From: Bin87 sp965116785
GTDB taxonomy: Bacteria > Chloroflexota > Dehalococcoidia > Lucifugimonadales > UBA3495
NCBI GenBank assembly: GCA_965116785.1
Contig: OZ220731.1
Coordinates: forward strand, 1,612,001-1,676,000
Direction of reading: 5' to 3'
DNA length: 64,000 nucleotides
The position numbers and the translations under genes were made by a program. The notes below the pieces were generated by a model. That model did no database searches and was not told where the DNA came from. It saw nothing but the letters and a program-made list of their open reading frames with translations. Shown piece after piece: positions 8,751 to 19,858 of this stretch (position 1 is its first letter; each line of letters opens with the position of its first letter).

Positions 8751-8774
8751 GCCCCGGCGACTAACCACCGGGGC
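8751..8774 (-). terminator. Terminator of the 23S rRNA-tRNA unit
   Basis: GCCCCGG and CCGGGGC form a seven-pair stem with a ten-base loop. Read on the minus strand it lies 18 bases after the tRNA-fMet 3' end and is followed by a T-rich stretch (TATGTTTATC). It could also stop plus-strand transcription from the small hypothetical gene. Confidence 0.55.
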
Positions 8775-8791
8775 CATTCTGGTTACGATAT

Positions 8792-8866
8792 TGGTAGCGG
8801 GGGTTGGACTCGAACCAACGACCTTCGGGTTATGAGCCCGACGAGCTGCCACTGCTCCACCCCGCG
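8792..8866 (-). tRNA. Initiator tRNA-fMet (CAT anticodon)
   Basis: A 75-base cloverleaf on the minus strand with CCA encoded. Initiator features are plain: anticodon CAT, three consecutive G:C pairs at the base of the anticodon stem (TCGGG paired with CCCGA), and no Watson-Crick pair at 1-72 (C opposite U). The T-loop reads TTCGAGT. It lies 102 bases downstream of the 23S gene on the same strand with no terminator seen between, so it is probably processed from the same transcript. Confidence 0.95.
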
Positions 8867-8887
8867 ATATGACGCCAAAGCGCCGGC

Positions 8888-8909
8888 AACTAAACAGGAA
8901 ATCTGAACT
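8888..8909 (-). other. 3' arm of pre-23S processing stem
   Basis: This 22-base segment pairs completely, allowing three G:U pairs, with 11994-12015 on the other side of the 23S gene. A further eight-base perfect pairing joins 8937-8944 with 11982-11989, and 14 bases at 8966-8979 pair perfectly with 11947-11960, overlapping helix 1 of the mature rRNA. Such long stems are the substrate of RNase III-like maturation. The tRNA lies outside the stem. Confidence 0.75.
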
Positions 8910-8968
8910 TTGCTATCGATTTTGATGATGAGCGCCGAACCGAGCCAAGAGAATTAGAAGCTCTTAGC

Positions 8969-11955
<2,987 letters not shown>

Positions 11956-11993
11956 ACGCTAGGAACTTCAAATTCCTAAGACTCGGTTCTTAC

Positions 11994-12015
11994 AGTTCAA
12001 ATTTCCTATTCAGTT
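11994..12015 (-). other. 5' arm of pre-23S processing stem
   Basis: Partner of 8888-8909: 22 bases that pair over their full length with three G:U pairs. Between this arm and the mature 5' end a short side hairpin (AGGAA/TTCCT, around 11961-11977) is also possible, mirrored by one on the 3' side (AAGAG/CTCTT, around 8947-8965). Confidence 0.75.
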
Positions 12016-12111
12016 GTTAACGTCACCAACCGGTCGCTGCCTCTACGGCGTTTCCGCCGGTGGCTGGGAACCCTCGCTGGAGGGCGCCCGCGTCTCAGTC
12101 AGTGGGACGAC

Positions 12112-12140
12112 ACTATATCCTTTACCGTCCCAATCGTCAA
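12112..12140 (-). promoter_or_regulatory. Sigma-70-type promoter of the 23S rRNA unit
   Basis: On the minus strand TTGACG (12135-12140), a 17-base spacer and TATAGT (12112-12117). The match and spacing are close to consensus, and transcription would start near 12105, about 150 bases before the mature 23S 5' end. The leader holds two small GC-rich hairpins around 12046-12084. The promoter lies between the enoyl-CoA hydratase stop and the rRNA, which shows the 23S gene does not depend on an upstream 16S operon. Confidence 0.75.
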
Positions 12141-12188
12141 GGGCAGCGGACCATGATTCGCATTCGGATCGGCGACACCCACCGAAGA

Positions 12189-13040
12189 TCAGCGTCCCAC
12201 GAAGGGAGGCATTCCCCGATTCTTGTCCAGGAACCACTGCACGGCAATCTTGTGATCCTCGGTGCGGCGGACATGTTCCTGGGCCGCGGAAGCCAATTCC
12301 AGCGCCTCCTTGAAGGTCAAGTCCATGCTCTCGTTCACCAGGTACTTGGTGAGCGAATGCGCCACCGTGGGGCCCTTGGCGATCCGAGTGGCCAGTTCCA
12401 TGGCCCCTTCCATCAGCTGGTCATCGGGGAAGCACTTGCTGGCCAGGCCGATGCGCACGGCGTCCTCACCGCCCATCCAGTCACCGGTGTACTGGAGGAG
12501 CAGGGTGTTGCTGACGCCGATGAGCTTGGGCAACTGCCAGCAGCTGCCGTCACCGGGTATCAGGCCGTTGAGCACAAAACGTTCGGACAGGCGCCCGCTG
12601 TCTCCCACTACCCGGATGTCGCAGGACAGGGCCAATCCACAGCCGACCCCGGCCGCCGGGCCGTTGACGACCGCGATTGACGGCTTCTGCAGGTCGTGTA
12701 TGCGGAGCGGCACAAAATTGACCCGGGGGCCGCCTTCCGGATTGCTCCGGCGCCCCTTCATGTACTCCATCTTGCCCCAGGTGAGGGGTTCGGGCTCCGC
12801 CTGCCCTTCGCGTTCTTCGATGCGCTGGCGGAAACCGCGCACGTTGGCGCCGGAGCAGAAGGACGGCTCTGTGCCGGTGAGGAGCAGCACACGCTCCTCC
12901 GGGTTGTTTTCGAACTCGTCCAGCCGCTCAAACATTTCGCCGGCCATGTCCGGACCCAGCGCGTTGCGCGTGGGAGGGTCGTGCATGGTCATTACCAGCA
13001 CGCCGTCCACGACTTCGGTTTTGATGAACTCGTAAGCCAT
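12189..13040 (-). CDS. Enoyl-CoA hydratase/isomerase family protein
   Basis: 283-residue crotonase-fold protein. Visible family marks are DPPTRNALGPDM near residue 20, LLLTGTEPSFCSGANV (the first oxyanion-hole segment), and the helix QKPSIAVVNGPAAGVGCGLALSCD that carries the second oxyanion-hole glycine. SERFVLNGLIPGDG takes the place of the usual catalytic Glu segment. The start at 13040 is chosen because GTGAGG lies about ten bases upstream and the family N-terminus begins there; an upstream in-frame start would add 37 unrelated residues. It acts on acyl-CoA thioesters in the cytoplasm, consistent with nearby CoA-transferases. Its stop is only about 50 bases from the rRNA promoter. Confidence 0.88.
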   Translation of the reverse strand: MAYEFIKTEVVDGVLVMTMHDPPTRNALGPDMAGEMFERLDEFENNPEERVLLLTGTEPSFCSGANVRGFRQRIEEREGQAEPEPLTWGKMEYMKGRRSNPEGGPRVNFVPLRIHDLQKPSIAVVNGPAAGVGCGLALSCDIRVVGDSGRLSERFVLNGLIPGDGSCWQLPKLIGVSNTLLLQYTGDWMGGEDAVRIGLASKCFPDDQLMEGAMELATRIAKGPTVAHSLTKYLVNESMDLTFKEALELASAAQEHVRRTEDHKIAVQWFLDKNRGMPPFVGR

Positions 13041-13223
13041 TTCAAACGCCTCACAGGGCCCCGGAAACCTCCGGGGCGAACAGATTGGAGTGCATTCTAC
13101 CCAATGGCTCGGACGTGCGGCAAAAACGCCGTTTGCCAACGGCCCGGCCATATCCTAAAATCCGGTCAGTTCGCGACCCATGTAGACGAGGCCGGGCCCG
13201 GCCTGATACCGAGGAGCCATGCC

Positions 13224-13661
13224 ATGCAATCCGGCACCATAGTGAATCTGCACATCGCCCGCGTGAAAGGCACCCCTTCCGACCCAGTGGAGGAGGCGCG
13301 GGCAATCTCGGCGGAAGGAATCGAAGGGGACAGAAGCCGCAACCCGCGCAATCTCCGGCAAGTCCTGGTCATGGACAAGGAGACGCTCGATCATTACGGA
13401 CTCGAGCCAGGGCAGATAAAGGAAAACATCACCGTCACCGGCATGGACCTCTCGGATGCCCGCCAGGGTCACGTGTTTTTTATCGGTGGCCCGGATAACC
13501 ACGTCACCCTGGAGGTGACCGGCGACTGTGAGCCGTGTCAAAAGATGGATGCCCTTATACCGGGGCTCCAGCAGGAGATTTTCGGCAGGCGCGGAATCCT
13601 GACCGTCGTACTTCAAGGCGGGGATATCAAGCTCGGGGACGCCATCCGATTGGAACCCTAA
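13224..13661 (+). CDS. MOSC domain-containing protein
   Basis: 145-residue stand-alone MOSC domain, related to the C-terminal domain of molybdenum cofactor sulfurases and to YiiM/MoaC-linked proteins. The start has GAGGAG seven bases upstream. The run AISAEGIEGDRSRNP is the typical early GxxGD segment, LEPGQIKENITVTGMDL is the ENI/T region, and GDCEPCQKMDALIPGL contains the conserved Cys thought to carry sulfur, with a second Cys three residues earlier. Domain identity is firm. Role in sulfur transfer to a molybdenum or other metal cofactor is an inference; no molybdoenzyme lies nearby. Confidence 0.88.
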   Translation: MQSGTIVNLHIARVKGTPSDPVEEARAISAEGIEGDRSRNPRNLRQVLVMDKETLDHYGLEPGQIKENITVTGMDLSDARQGHVFFIGGPDNHVTLEVTGDCEPCQKMDALIPGLQQEIFGRRGILTVVLQGGDIKLGDAIRLEP

Positions 13662-13666
13662 GCTGC

Positions 13667-13723
13667 GTCCCCGGATAGGGGACCCGGCGCCAATAGCCTG
13701 GATTTTGCTCCCGGCATCGGGAG
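13667..13723 (+). terminator. Two small hairpins after the MOSC gene
   Basis: GTCCCC/GGGGAC (13667-13683, five-base loop) and CTCCCG/CGGGAG (13708-13723, four-base loop). Neither has a clear T-run. They may terminate the MOSC transcript before the ammonium transporter. The rest of this 190-base gap shows no firm promoter. Confidence 0.35.
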
Positions 13724-13852
13724 TCCGCCTACCTATGCCACCGGGACCGGCGTGTAGAGACGGAGCGTAAAGTTAGTTTCGAGCTGCGACCAATAAAAAG
13801 CAGCGCATAGTTGTGATGCGGCGACCTTGGCGCCCAAAAACGGAGCATAAAC

Positions 13853-15241
13853 ATGCGATTGATTTCCATCATCCCTAAATCGAGATACCGTCTCATTGCA
13901 ATCACCGCGGCGCTGATCCTGCCGGCGGTGGCGTTCATCTCCTGGCCACACGCGGCGCAGGCGTCGGGCGTCGATGGCGAGACACAGTTCGTCCTGAATA
14001 CGTTCGCGTTCCTGATCTGGGGCGCGCTGGTGATGTGGATGTGCGCCGGGTTCACCATGCTGGAAGCCGGCTCGGTGCGCACCAAGAACGCATCAATGAT
14101 CTGCCTCAAGAATATCGGCATCTACTCCATTGCCGGGCTGGCTTTTTTCTTCATCGGCTACAACCTGATGTACAGCAACGTGCAGACGGTCATCGGCACC
14201 GTAGTGTGGCCGCTGTACGGCCCGTCGGCCGACGAGATCGCGCTGCTGGGCGGAGACGAATCGGCGCTGGCGGACGTGATCGACAACGGCTACTCGGTGA
14301 TGTCCGACTGGTTCTTCCAGATGGTGTTCGTCGCGACGACCGCTTCGATCATCTCCGGAGCGATGGCCGAGCGGGTGAAGATGTGGAGTTTCTTCCTGTT
14401 CACCCTCCTCATCACAGCGTTCATCTATCCGATTGTTGGCGCGTGGACCTGGGGCGGCGGCTGGCTGGCCAGCATGGGGTTCCAGGACTTCGCAGGTTCG
14501 ACCATCGTGCACAGCACCGGTGGCTGGGCAGCCCTCGCGGGCATCCTGGTGGTGGGACCGAGGCTGGGTAAATTCCGCGAAAACGGATCGGTGCGCGCTA
14601 CGCCGCCGTCCAACGTGGTGCTGGTCACTCTGGGCGTGTTCATCCTGTGGCTGGGCTGGTTCGGTTTCAACGGCGGGTCCCAACTGGCGCTGGGAACGGC
14701 CGCCGACGCGGTGGCGATGAGCGTTGTGCTGATCAACACCAACCTGGCAGCGGCAGCCGGGGTGATAACCGCGCTGTCCGTCTCGCGCTTGTTCTTCGGG
14801 CGGATCGACCTGATGGTCGGCCTGAACGGTGGGCTGGCCGGGCTGGTCTCCATCACCGCCGGACCGGATTTCGTGACGCACATCTGGGCCGTGCTCATCG
14901 GCATTATTGGCGCCCTGATCTGCACAGGAGGCATCAAGTTCCTGGAAATGGTCAAAGTCGACGACGTCGTGGGCGCGGTACCGGTTCACCTGTTCGCCGG
15001 CGTCTGGGGAACCATCGCGGTCTGCATCGCGTCCGGCGGGAACATAGTCACGCAGCTGGTTGGCATACTGTCGATCGGGGCATTCGTCTTCGGCGTGTCC
15101 TGGGTGGTCTGGTTCGCCATCTCAAAGACCATCGGGCTGCGCATCACGGAAAGCACGGAGCGCATCGGACAGGACGCCGCCGAGTTGGGCATGGAGTCTT
15201 ACCCTGAGTTCGTGCTCATGCCGGAGATGGACGACGACTAA
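13853..15241 (+). CDS. amt: Ammonium transporter (Amt family)
   Basis: 462-residue inner-membrane channel for ammonium. It begins with a hydrophobic signal-like segment (ALILPAVAFISWPHAAQA, residues about 22-39) and then about eleven membrane helices. The twin pore histidines are visible: His220 in TIVHSTGGWAAL and His379 in VPVHLFAGVWG. MWMCAGFTMLEAGSVR and GAMAERVKMW are strong family signatures. A GGAG sits shortly before the ATG. Many Amt genes are followed by glnK for PII control, but none is present here; the next gene is convergent MmgE/PrpD. The acidic tail (EMDDD) is short. Assignment is very sure. Confidence 0.96.
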   Translation: MRLISIIPKSRYRLIAITAALILPAVAFISWPHAAQASGVDGETQFVLNTFAFLIWGALVMWMCAGFTMLEAGSVRTKNASMICLKNIGIYSIAGLAFFFIGYNLMYSNVQTVIGTVVWPLYGPSADEIALLGGDESALADVIDNGYSVMSDWFFQMVFVATTASIISGAMAERVKMWSFFLFTLLITAFIYPIVGAWTWGGGWLASMGFQDFAGSTIVHSTGGWAALAGILVVGPRLGKFRENGSVRATPPSNVVLVTLGVFILWLGWFGFNGGSQLALGTAADAVAMSVVLINTNLAAAAGVITALSVSRLFFGRIDLMVGLNGGLAGLVSITAGPDFVTHIWAVLIGIIGALICTGGIKFLEMVKVDDVVGAVPVHLFAGVWGTIAVCIASGGNIVTQLVGILSIGAFVFGVSWVVWFAISKTIGLRITESTERIGQDAAELGMESYPEFVLMPEMDDD

Positions 15242-15268
15242 GCGTCGCCGAAGGTTTGCAACAAAATC

Positions 15269-15293
15269 GGGGGCTAGCCTTGTGCTAGCCCCC
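15269..15293. terminator. Bidirectional terminator between convergent genes
   Basis: Perfect ten-pair stem GGGGGCTAGC/GCTAGCCCCC with a five-base loop. On the minus strand it is followed by GATTTTGTT, giving a T-tract that suits termination of the MmgE/PrpD gene; on the plus strand it lies 27 bases after the amt stop. Confidence 0.75.
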
Positions 15294-15325
15294 ATGGCAT
15301 TCGCGCCGCCTGGACGAGCGGCGAT

Positions 15326-16693
15326 TTAGCGCACCAGCGTGCCCCGGATCGCCTCGCCTACGTCGCCGACCTGGGTCACGTCCTGCCACTGTCGGACGGC
15401 GTCGTCCACGCGATCTTCGGGCAGCACCAGACCAACGTTGTCGCGGAACTTGCCGGCGATGCTTTCCATGCCCCAGGGGTTGGCCTGGCTTCCCAGGATG
15501 GACCCGCGCGGGGTCTCGTGCTCCAGAACCCGGCCGTCCTTTAGCGTGACGCGGATGGGCACGCCCTTGGATACGGTGCCGCCTCCCCGCTCAAACTTGG
15601 ACTGGACGCGGATGTTGACCCGTTCCATCATGTCCGTCACGTCGGGGTCGACGATCTTCTCATCGGTGAACGTGTCGATGTCGATCTGACCGTCCAGCAG
15701 GGCCGCGGCCATGTTGTACTTGGCGCTGAACTTGCCTTTCAGGTCGGTTTCCGGCTCCTCGTAGAGCATGACCGTCGACGCGTAGGACTGGACGATCTCG
15801 GCGTTGGCCACGTCCTCGTACCCGAATTCGTACTCGCGCATGAGGCCGAACACGCTATCGAGCATGGCGTGGTTGCCGCCGCATGAAGGGTACTTCTTGA
15901 TCATGAGGGCGTCCTGGACCCGGAAGGGCTTGCCCAGCTTATCGGCGGCGGCTTCGAGGTCGGAATGCTCATCGCCGATCACCGTGGTGGTGAACCCGAC
16001 CGGGTGCTCCAGGATCTGGTCGCCGGCGGTGAAGCCGCGCTGTGCGAGCTGGGCAGCCATGACGCCGTCGCGGCAGGTCATGCCGGCGTGCAGGGGCTTG
16101 GTCATGGTGCCAAAGTTGTGGATAACGCCGCCGGCCATGGAACCGGCCATGCCCAGCGCCATGGTGGTCTGCTCTTCGTCCAGCTTGAGCAGCTTGGCGC
16201 ATGCCGCCGCCGCCGCCAGTCGACCCAAGATGGCCGTGCTGTGGAAGCCCCGGTGCATCTGCTGGGTGTGGTAATGGGTGGCGTAATCAACGGCCAGGCC
16301 AACCTCGCAGCCCACCACGTAGGCTTCCATCAGGTCACGTCCGGTGGCGCCGATGGTCTCTCCCAGGGCCAGCAGAGCGGGGAAGATGGCAACCGTGGGA
16401 TGACCGAAACCGCCGAAGTCGTCGTAGTCCAGGGCGTGCCCCATGGTGCCGTTGACCAGGGCAGCGTTCACCGCGGAGGTGCGCTCGCCCGAGGCGAGGA
16501 TGGTGGCCTCTTCGTTGCCACCGAGGTCACCCGCGTAGTTGCGGATGATGTCGCCCACCTTCTGCGTCGAGCCCGCCAGGATCACCCCAACCAGGTCGAA
16601 GCAGGATTCGTTGGCCACCCGGATGGCGTCCGGCGGAATGTCCTCGTATGTTGTTTCCACTATCCACTTTGCCACCATTTCAGTTGCGCCCAT
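15326..16693 (-). CDS. MmgE/PrpD family protein
   Basis: 455 residues, the usual length of the MmgE/PrpD family that includes 2-methylcitrate dehydratase, cis-aconitate decarboxylase and immune-responsive gene 1 type enzymes. Segments that identify it are NGTMGHALDYDDFGGFGHPT near the N-terminus, GFHSTAILGRLAAAAACAKL, and KKYPSCGGNHAMLDSV in the middle. The ATG at 16693 has AAGGAGG eight bases upstream; longer in-frame starts are rejected. No citrate synthase or isocitrate-lyase-like gene accompanies it, so 2-methylcitrate use is not supported and the substrate is open. A TATACT element about 60 bases upstream on this strand could be its promoter. Confidence 0.88.
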   Translation of the reverse strand: MGATEMVAKWIVETTYEDIPPDAIRVANESCFDLVGVILAGSTQKVGDIIRNYAGDLGGNEEATILASGERTSAVNAALVNGTMGHALDYDDFGGFGHPTVAIFPALLALGETIGATGRDLMEAYVVGCEVGLAVDYATHYHTQQMHRGFHSTAILGRLAAAAACAKLLKLDEEQTTMALGMAGSMAGGVIHNFGTMTKPLHAGMTCRDGVMAAQLAQRGFTAGDQILEHPVGFTTTVIGDEHSDLEAAADKLGKPFRVQDALMIKKYPSCGGNHAMLDSVFGLMREYEFGYEDVANAEIVQSYASTVMLYEEPETDLKGKFSAKYNMAAALLDGQIDIDTFTDEKIVDPDVTDMMERVNIRVQSKFERGGGTVSKGVPIRVTLKDGRVLEHETPRGSILGSQANPWGMESIAGKFRDNVGLVLPEDRVDDAVRQWQDVTQVGDVGEAIRGTLVR

Positions 16694-16808
16694 GGTGCAA
16701 ACCTCCTTGCCGGGTTCGTTCATTGACCGTTCGGACGGAATCAGGCCGAGTATAGCATTCCCTCCGATGATACAATCGCCCGCATTCCGATGTGTGGGGG
16801 AGCGCGTT

Positions 16809-17075
16809 ATGTCCAGTTCAAACCATACTCTAAACCTGATATTGGCCATAGTCGTTACCGTGTTTTGCTGTCTACCGTTGGGAATTGTAGCGATTGTATT
16901 CGCGGCCATCGGCATGTCCCGCGAGGGTTCGGGGGATTACGCCGGCGCAGAGTCAGCGGCCAGGACCGCGCGCATCTGCATCTGGATATCCTTCGGTTTG
17001 GGACTGGCAATTCTCCTGGCGTACGCTCTTATCTTCGTGCTGCTGGGCATCGGGACGGCAATACTTGGTTTCTGA
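16809..17075 (+). CDS. CD225/dispanin family membrane protein
   Basis: 88-residue protein with two hydrophobic segments: LILAIVVTVFCCLPLGIVAIVF (split here as residues about 9-30) and an aliphatic stretch near residues 60-85. The first segment with CCLPLGI, followed by the short loop GDYAGAESAARTARI, is the CD225 (dispanin/interferon-induced transmembrane) signature. Bacterial members are thought to sit in the cytoplasmic membrane; no activity is established. The next gene, a DUF2752 protein, starts 37 bases after the stop; these two families commonly occur together. The start was chosen because the domain begins directly after it. Confidence 0.8.
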   Translation: MSSSNHTLNLILAIVVTVFCCLPLGIVAIVFAAIGMSREGSGDYAGAESAARTARICIWISFGLGLAILLAYALIFVLLGIGTAILGF

Positions 17076-17112
17076 ACCGCGCAGCCCGTGGCCATTTCCG
17101 AAGGCGCATCTC

Positions 17113-17523
17113 ATGGCGCCCAAACCGGTGGCCCTCGCGGCCTGGGCGGCCCCCGCGTTACTGGCAGCATTCGGGCTGGCTCTGTTGCATGCAGTTGACC
17201 CGAGGGCGCAAGGGAATTACCCGCCCTGCCTGTTCCTCTTTGTCACGGGGTGCTACTGCCCCGGGTGCGGGACCCTGCGAGCGGTGCACAGCCTGATGCA
17301 TGGCGATCTGCGAAACGCGCTTGGATACAACCTTCTGACGGTGGCTCTGCTCCCATTTCTGGCCATCGCATATGCTTACGGTCTCGCCCGGACTCTCGGT
17401 TGGCATCAAATCCCGGTTGTGCGAATAACGCCGCTGGTGGCGTGGGCGACACTGACGGTTGTCCTGGTATTCTGGGCAATGCGCAACGTACCGGTTTCTC
17501 CACTGTCGACATTGGCACCCTGA
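17113..17523 (+). CDS. DUF2752 domain membrane protein
   Basis: 136 residues with three predicted membrane segments. The defining motif is present: YPPCLFLFVTG followed by CYCPGCGTLRAVHSL, where the Cys-Pro-Gly-Cys-Gly cluster could bind a metal or form a disulfide. A late segment ends in LVFWAMRNVP. The ATG start lies 37 bases after the CD225 gene with only a weak upstream site, which suggests coupling. The function of the family is unknown. Pairing with CD225 is a recurrent arrangement, so the two products may interact in the membrane; that is inference. Confidence 0.82.
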   Translation: MAPKPVALAAWAAPALLAAFGLALLHAVDPRAQGNYPPCLFLFVTGCYCPGCGTLRAVHSLMHGDLRNALGYNLLTVALLPFLAIAYAYGLARTLGWHQIPVVRITPLVAWATLTVVLVFWAMRNVPVSPLSTLAP

Positions 17524-17640
17524 TGGCACGGCAGCATCGCGGCAACCGTCATCATCCAACGGGGTACCGAGGTGACGAGACCACCATTTGCTCCACCCCT
17601 ACCGATGACGACAAAGCTCGCGTCAGGGCCGGACTGCTGT

Positions 17641-17670
17641 TGCCCGGACTCCGGGGGGTCTGCTAGACTT
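17641..17670 (+). promoter_or_regulatory. Extended -10 promoter upstream of the NIPSNAP gene
   Basis: TTGCCC (17641-17646), 18-base spacer, TAGACT (17665-17670) preceded directly by TGC, an extended -10 element. It lies 70 bases before the NIPSNAP start. The remainder of the 217-base gap from 17524 shows nothing else recognised. Confidence 0.5.
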
Positions 17671-17740
17671 TGCCCGTCGCACGGGTCCTCCCGTAGACGA
17701 CCCGACTGACCAAAACCCCGCTTACCAGGAGTTACGGCTA

Positions 17741-18358
17741 ATGATTTACGAAGTTCGCACTTACGATCTCAAGCCTGGCGGAGTGCCGATTTTCGAGGAC
17801 GCGTTCGCCAAGGCGTTGCCCCATCGGGAAAAGTACTCGAAGCTGGCCGCATTCTTCCACACTGAAATCGGCCCGCTGAACCAGGTGATTCACATCTGGC
17901 CCTACGAGAGCCTGGACGAGCGCAACGAAGTCCGCGCCGAGGCCGGCAAGGACCCCAACTGGCCGCCGGACAGCCAGGGCACCATCCTGCACATGGAGTC
18001 GGAGATCTTCAACCCGGCGCCCTTCATGCGGCCCATGGGCGGCGGACAGAAGCAAGGCAACGTCTACGAGATGCGGATCTACGAGTACCAGAACGGCGCC
18101 ATGCCCAAGGTTCTCGACATCTGGGGCGCCGCCATCGAGCATCGTGAGAAGTTCTCCCCGCTCGCGGCCGGCATGTACAGCGACATTGGCGGCCTCAACA
18201 AGTGGGTCCACATCTGGCCCTACAAGGACCTGGCCGAGCGTGACAAGATCCGCGCCGAAGCGTCCGCGACGCCGCACTGGCCTCCGCCGACGCGGGAATT
18301 CCTGGTCAACCAGGAGACCAAGGTGCTGGTACCTGCCAGTTTCTCACCCCACGCCTAG
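17741..18358 (+). CDS. NIPSNAP family protein with two tandem domains
   Basis: 205 residues made of two copies of the NIPSNAP ferredoxin-like (ABM-related) domain. Copy one starts MIYEVRTYDLKPGGVP and contains HIWPYESLDERNEVRAEA; copy two starts VYEMRIYEYQNGAMP near residue 107 and contains HIWPYKDLAERDKIRAEA. The shared HIWPY..L.ER segment and the following Trp-Pro-Pro make the duplication obvious. The start has CCAGGAGTT upstream. Family function is not settled; small alpha/beta barrel proteins of this kind bind small molecules or act as cofactor-free oxygenases. It is followed by a flavin monooxygenase gene after a terminator-like hairpin. Confidence 0.85.
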   Translation: MIYEVRTYDLKPGGVPIFEDAFAKALPHREKYSKLAAFFHTEIGPLNQVIHIWPYESLDERNEVRAEAGKDPNWPPDSQGTILHMESEIFNPAPFMRPMGGGQKQGNVYEMRIYEYQNGAMPKVLDIWGAAIEHREKFSPLAAGMYSDIGGLNKWVHIWPYKDLAERDKIRAEASATPHWPPPTREFLVNQETKVLVPASFSPHA

Positions 18359-18384
18359 GGTTGGCGACAATCTCAGTCTTGGCA

Positions 18385-18410
18385 GGGGCGAATGTTCAAT
18401 CATTCGCCCC
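18385..18410 (+). terminator. Hairpin after the NIPSNAP gene
   Basis: Perfect ten-pair stem GGGGCGAATG/CATTCGCCCC with a six-base loop, 27 bases after the stop. A TATAAT follows at 18415-18420, so the tail is not a classical T-run and the same stretch may hold the -10 box for the next gene, though no good -35 is visible. Confidence 0.5.
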
Positions 18411-18469
18411 AAGTTATAATGGAGATACGGGTTCTCTCCCGCCATGCAATCAAGCTCGAGGAAGGTTTC

Positions 18470-19315
18470 ATGAATATCGGCATCGCAATGTTCGTCACCC
18501 AGTCGTCGATCGACATCGCCGAGCTGGCCCAGGCCTGCGAGGCGCATGGTTTCGAGTCGTTGTGGGTGCCGGAGCATCCGGCGATACCGGCCGGCCCGAA
18601 GACCCCGTGGCCCGGATCACCCGACGGCGTTATCCCGCAGATGTACTACGAGTGCGTGGACCCGTTCGTCGCGCTGGGGCGAGCTTCGGCGGTGACGTCG
18701 ACACTCAAGCTGGGCACGGGAATCTGCCTGGTGCCCGAGCGCAACCCGATCCTGCTGGCCAAGGAGATCGCCACGCTGGACTACCTGAGCGGCGGGCGGT
18801 TCCTGTTCGGCATCGGGACCGGTTGGCTGCGCGAGGAAACCGAACTCTTCGGCATCGAATTCTCGCAGCGGATCGGCTATACGCGCGAGTCGATTGAAGC
18901 CATGAAGGAACTGTGGACCAAGGAGGCCGGCGAGTACCACGGGCGACACATCGACTTCCCTCCGATCTACTCGTCGCCCAAACCGGTGCAGAAGCCGCAT
19001 CCCCCGGTGCTCATCGGCGGCACTGCCCCCAACGTGGCGCGGCGGGTGGTGTCCTGGGGCGACGGCTGGATGCCCAATCGCATCTCACCGGACCAGTTGA
19101 AACAAACCCGGGAAGAAATAGTCCGTCTGGCGCTGGAAGCCGGGCGGGACCCGCACGAAATCGAGGTGTCAGTTTTCGGGCAGCCGGCCGACCCGGAGAT
19201 CATCAAAGCCTACGAGGATGCCGGCGCGACCCGCGCCATGGTTTTCGCCGAAAGCGCGCCGCGAGACCAAGCCCTGCGTCAGCTCGACGATTTCGCCGGC
19301 AAGCTGCTGGCCTGA
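18470..19315 (+). CDS. LLM class (F420-dependent type) oxidoreductase
   Basis: 281-residue luciferase-like barrel protein resembling the F420-dependent subgroup rather than LuxA. Supporting segments: EAHGFESLWVPEHP, LKLGTGICLVPERNP, LSGGRFLFGIGTGWLREE, and KPHPPVLIGGTAP followed by WGDGWMPN. The start at 18470 has GAGGAAGG close upstream; an in-frame ATG 78 bases earlier would cross the hairpin and is rejected. F420 use is suggested by the general pattern but cannot be proven by eye. It is the third such protein in the window, in line with an expanded family. The next gene, a SnoaL-like protein, follows after 40 bases. Confidence 0.87.
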   Translation: MNIGIAMFVTQSSIDIAELAQACEAHGFESLWVPEHPAIPAGPKTPWPGSPDGVIPQMYYECVDPFVALGRASAVTSTLKLGTGICLVPERNPILLAKEIATLDYLSGGRFLFGIGTGWLREETELFGIEFSQRIGYTRESIEAMKELWTKEAGEYHGRHIDFPPIYSSPKPVQKPHPPVLIGGTAPNVARRVVSWGDGWMPNRISPDQLKQTREEIVRLALEAGRDPHEIEVSVFGQPADPEIIKAYEDAGATRAMVFAESAPRDQALRQLDDFAGKLLA

Positions 19316-19355
19316 CCCATCGCCCGATCCCCAATCGCGATTTACAACTTCGCCA

Positions 19356-19754
19356 ATGATGCTCCCTGACGACGCCAGCGTCCTGTCCCTGCGGGATGCC
19401 AACCAGCGCTTCTACGACGCTTTCGGGTCCCTGGACATGGCCCAAATGGACGCCGTGTGGGAGCAATCCGACCGGGCCCTCTGCGTCCATCCCGGCTGGC
19501 AGCCGATAGTGGGCTGGCCGGAAATCCGCCGGTCGTGGCAGGGCATCTTCAACGGCGCGGCGTTGATGCACTTCAACATCCATTATGTGAACATTGCGCT
19601 GGAAGGCAACTGCGGTTTCGTCACCTGTATTGAGAGCATCACCAGCGTAGTCGAAGGGCAGGCCCAGGGTTTCGGCGTCCTGGCCACGAATATATTTGTG
19701 AGATCCGGCGATGACTGGGTGGTCATCGCTCATCACGCGTCGCCCCGGCTATAG
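19356..19754 (+). CDS. SnoaL-like/NTF2-fold protein (DUF4440 type)
   Basis: 132-residue cone-shaped NTF2-fold protein. The helix LRDANQRFYDAFGSLDM, the segment AVWEQSDRALCVHPGW, and the final strand DDWVVIAHHASP match the nuclear-transport-factor-2-like ketosteroid-isomerase superfamily; HPGW and HHAS are typical of a subgroup found beside oxidoreductases. The start at 19356 is one of two adjacent ATGs; longer in-frame extension overlaps the previous gene and lacks homology. The protein could be an isomerase, hydratase or ligand binder. Sitting 40 bases after a flavin monooxygenase, it probably shares that operon. Reaction unknown. Confidence 0.75.
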   Translation: MMLPDDASVLSLRDANQRFYDAFGSLDMAQMDAVWEQSDRALCVHPGWQPIVGWPEIRRSWQGIFNGAALMHFNIHYVNIALEGNCGFVTCIESITSVVEGQAQGFGVLATNIFVRSGDDWVVIAHHASPRL

Positions 19755-19858
19755 ATCGCCGGCGTAGCCGCGCTCCGCGGGGGACGGAAATAGCCGTTCC
19801 GCGTGACCGCATTGTTACGTGATTCCCACTCTTTGAACTCCATGCCACGGAGCGTGCC

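Noticed and set aside
8867..8968. 5S rRNA next to 23S
   Set aside because: The 102-base gap lacks the conserved 5S core and is too short; none was found upstream of the 23S gene either.
12696..13223. Long N-terminal extension of the MOSC protein
   Set aside because: It is antisense to the enoyl-CoA hydratase and the start at 13224 has a proper ribosome site.
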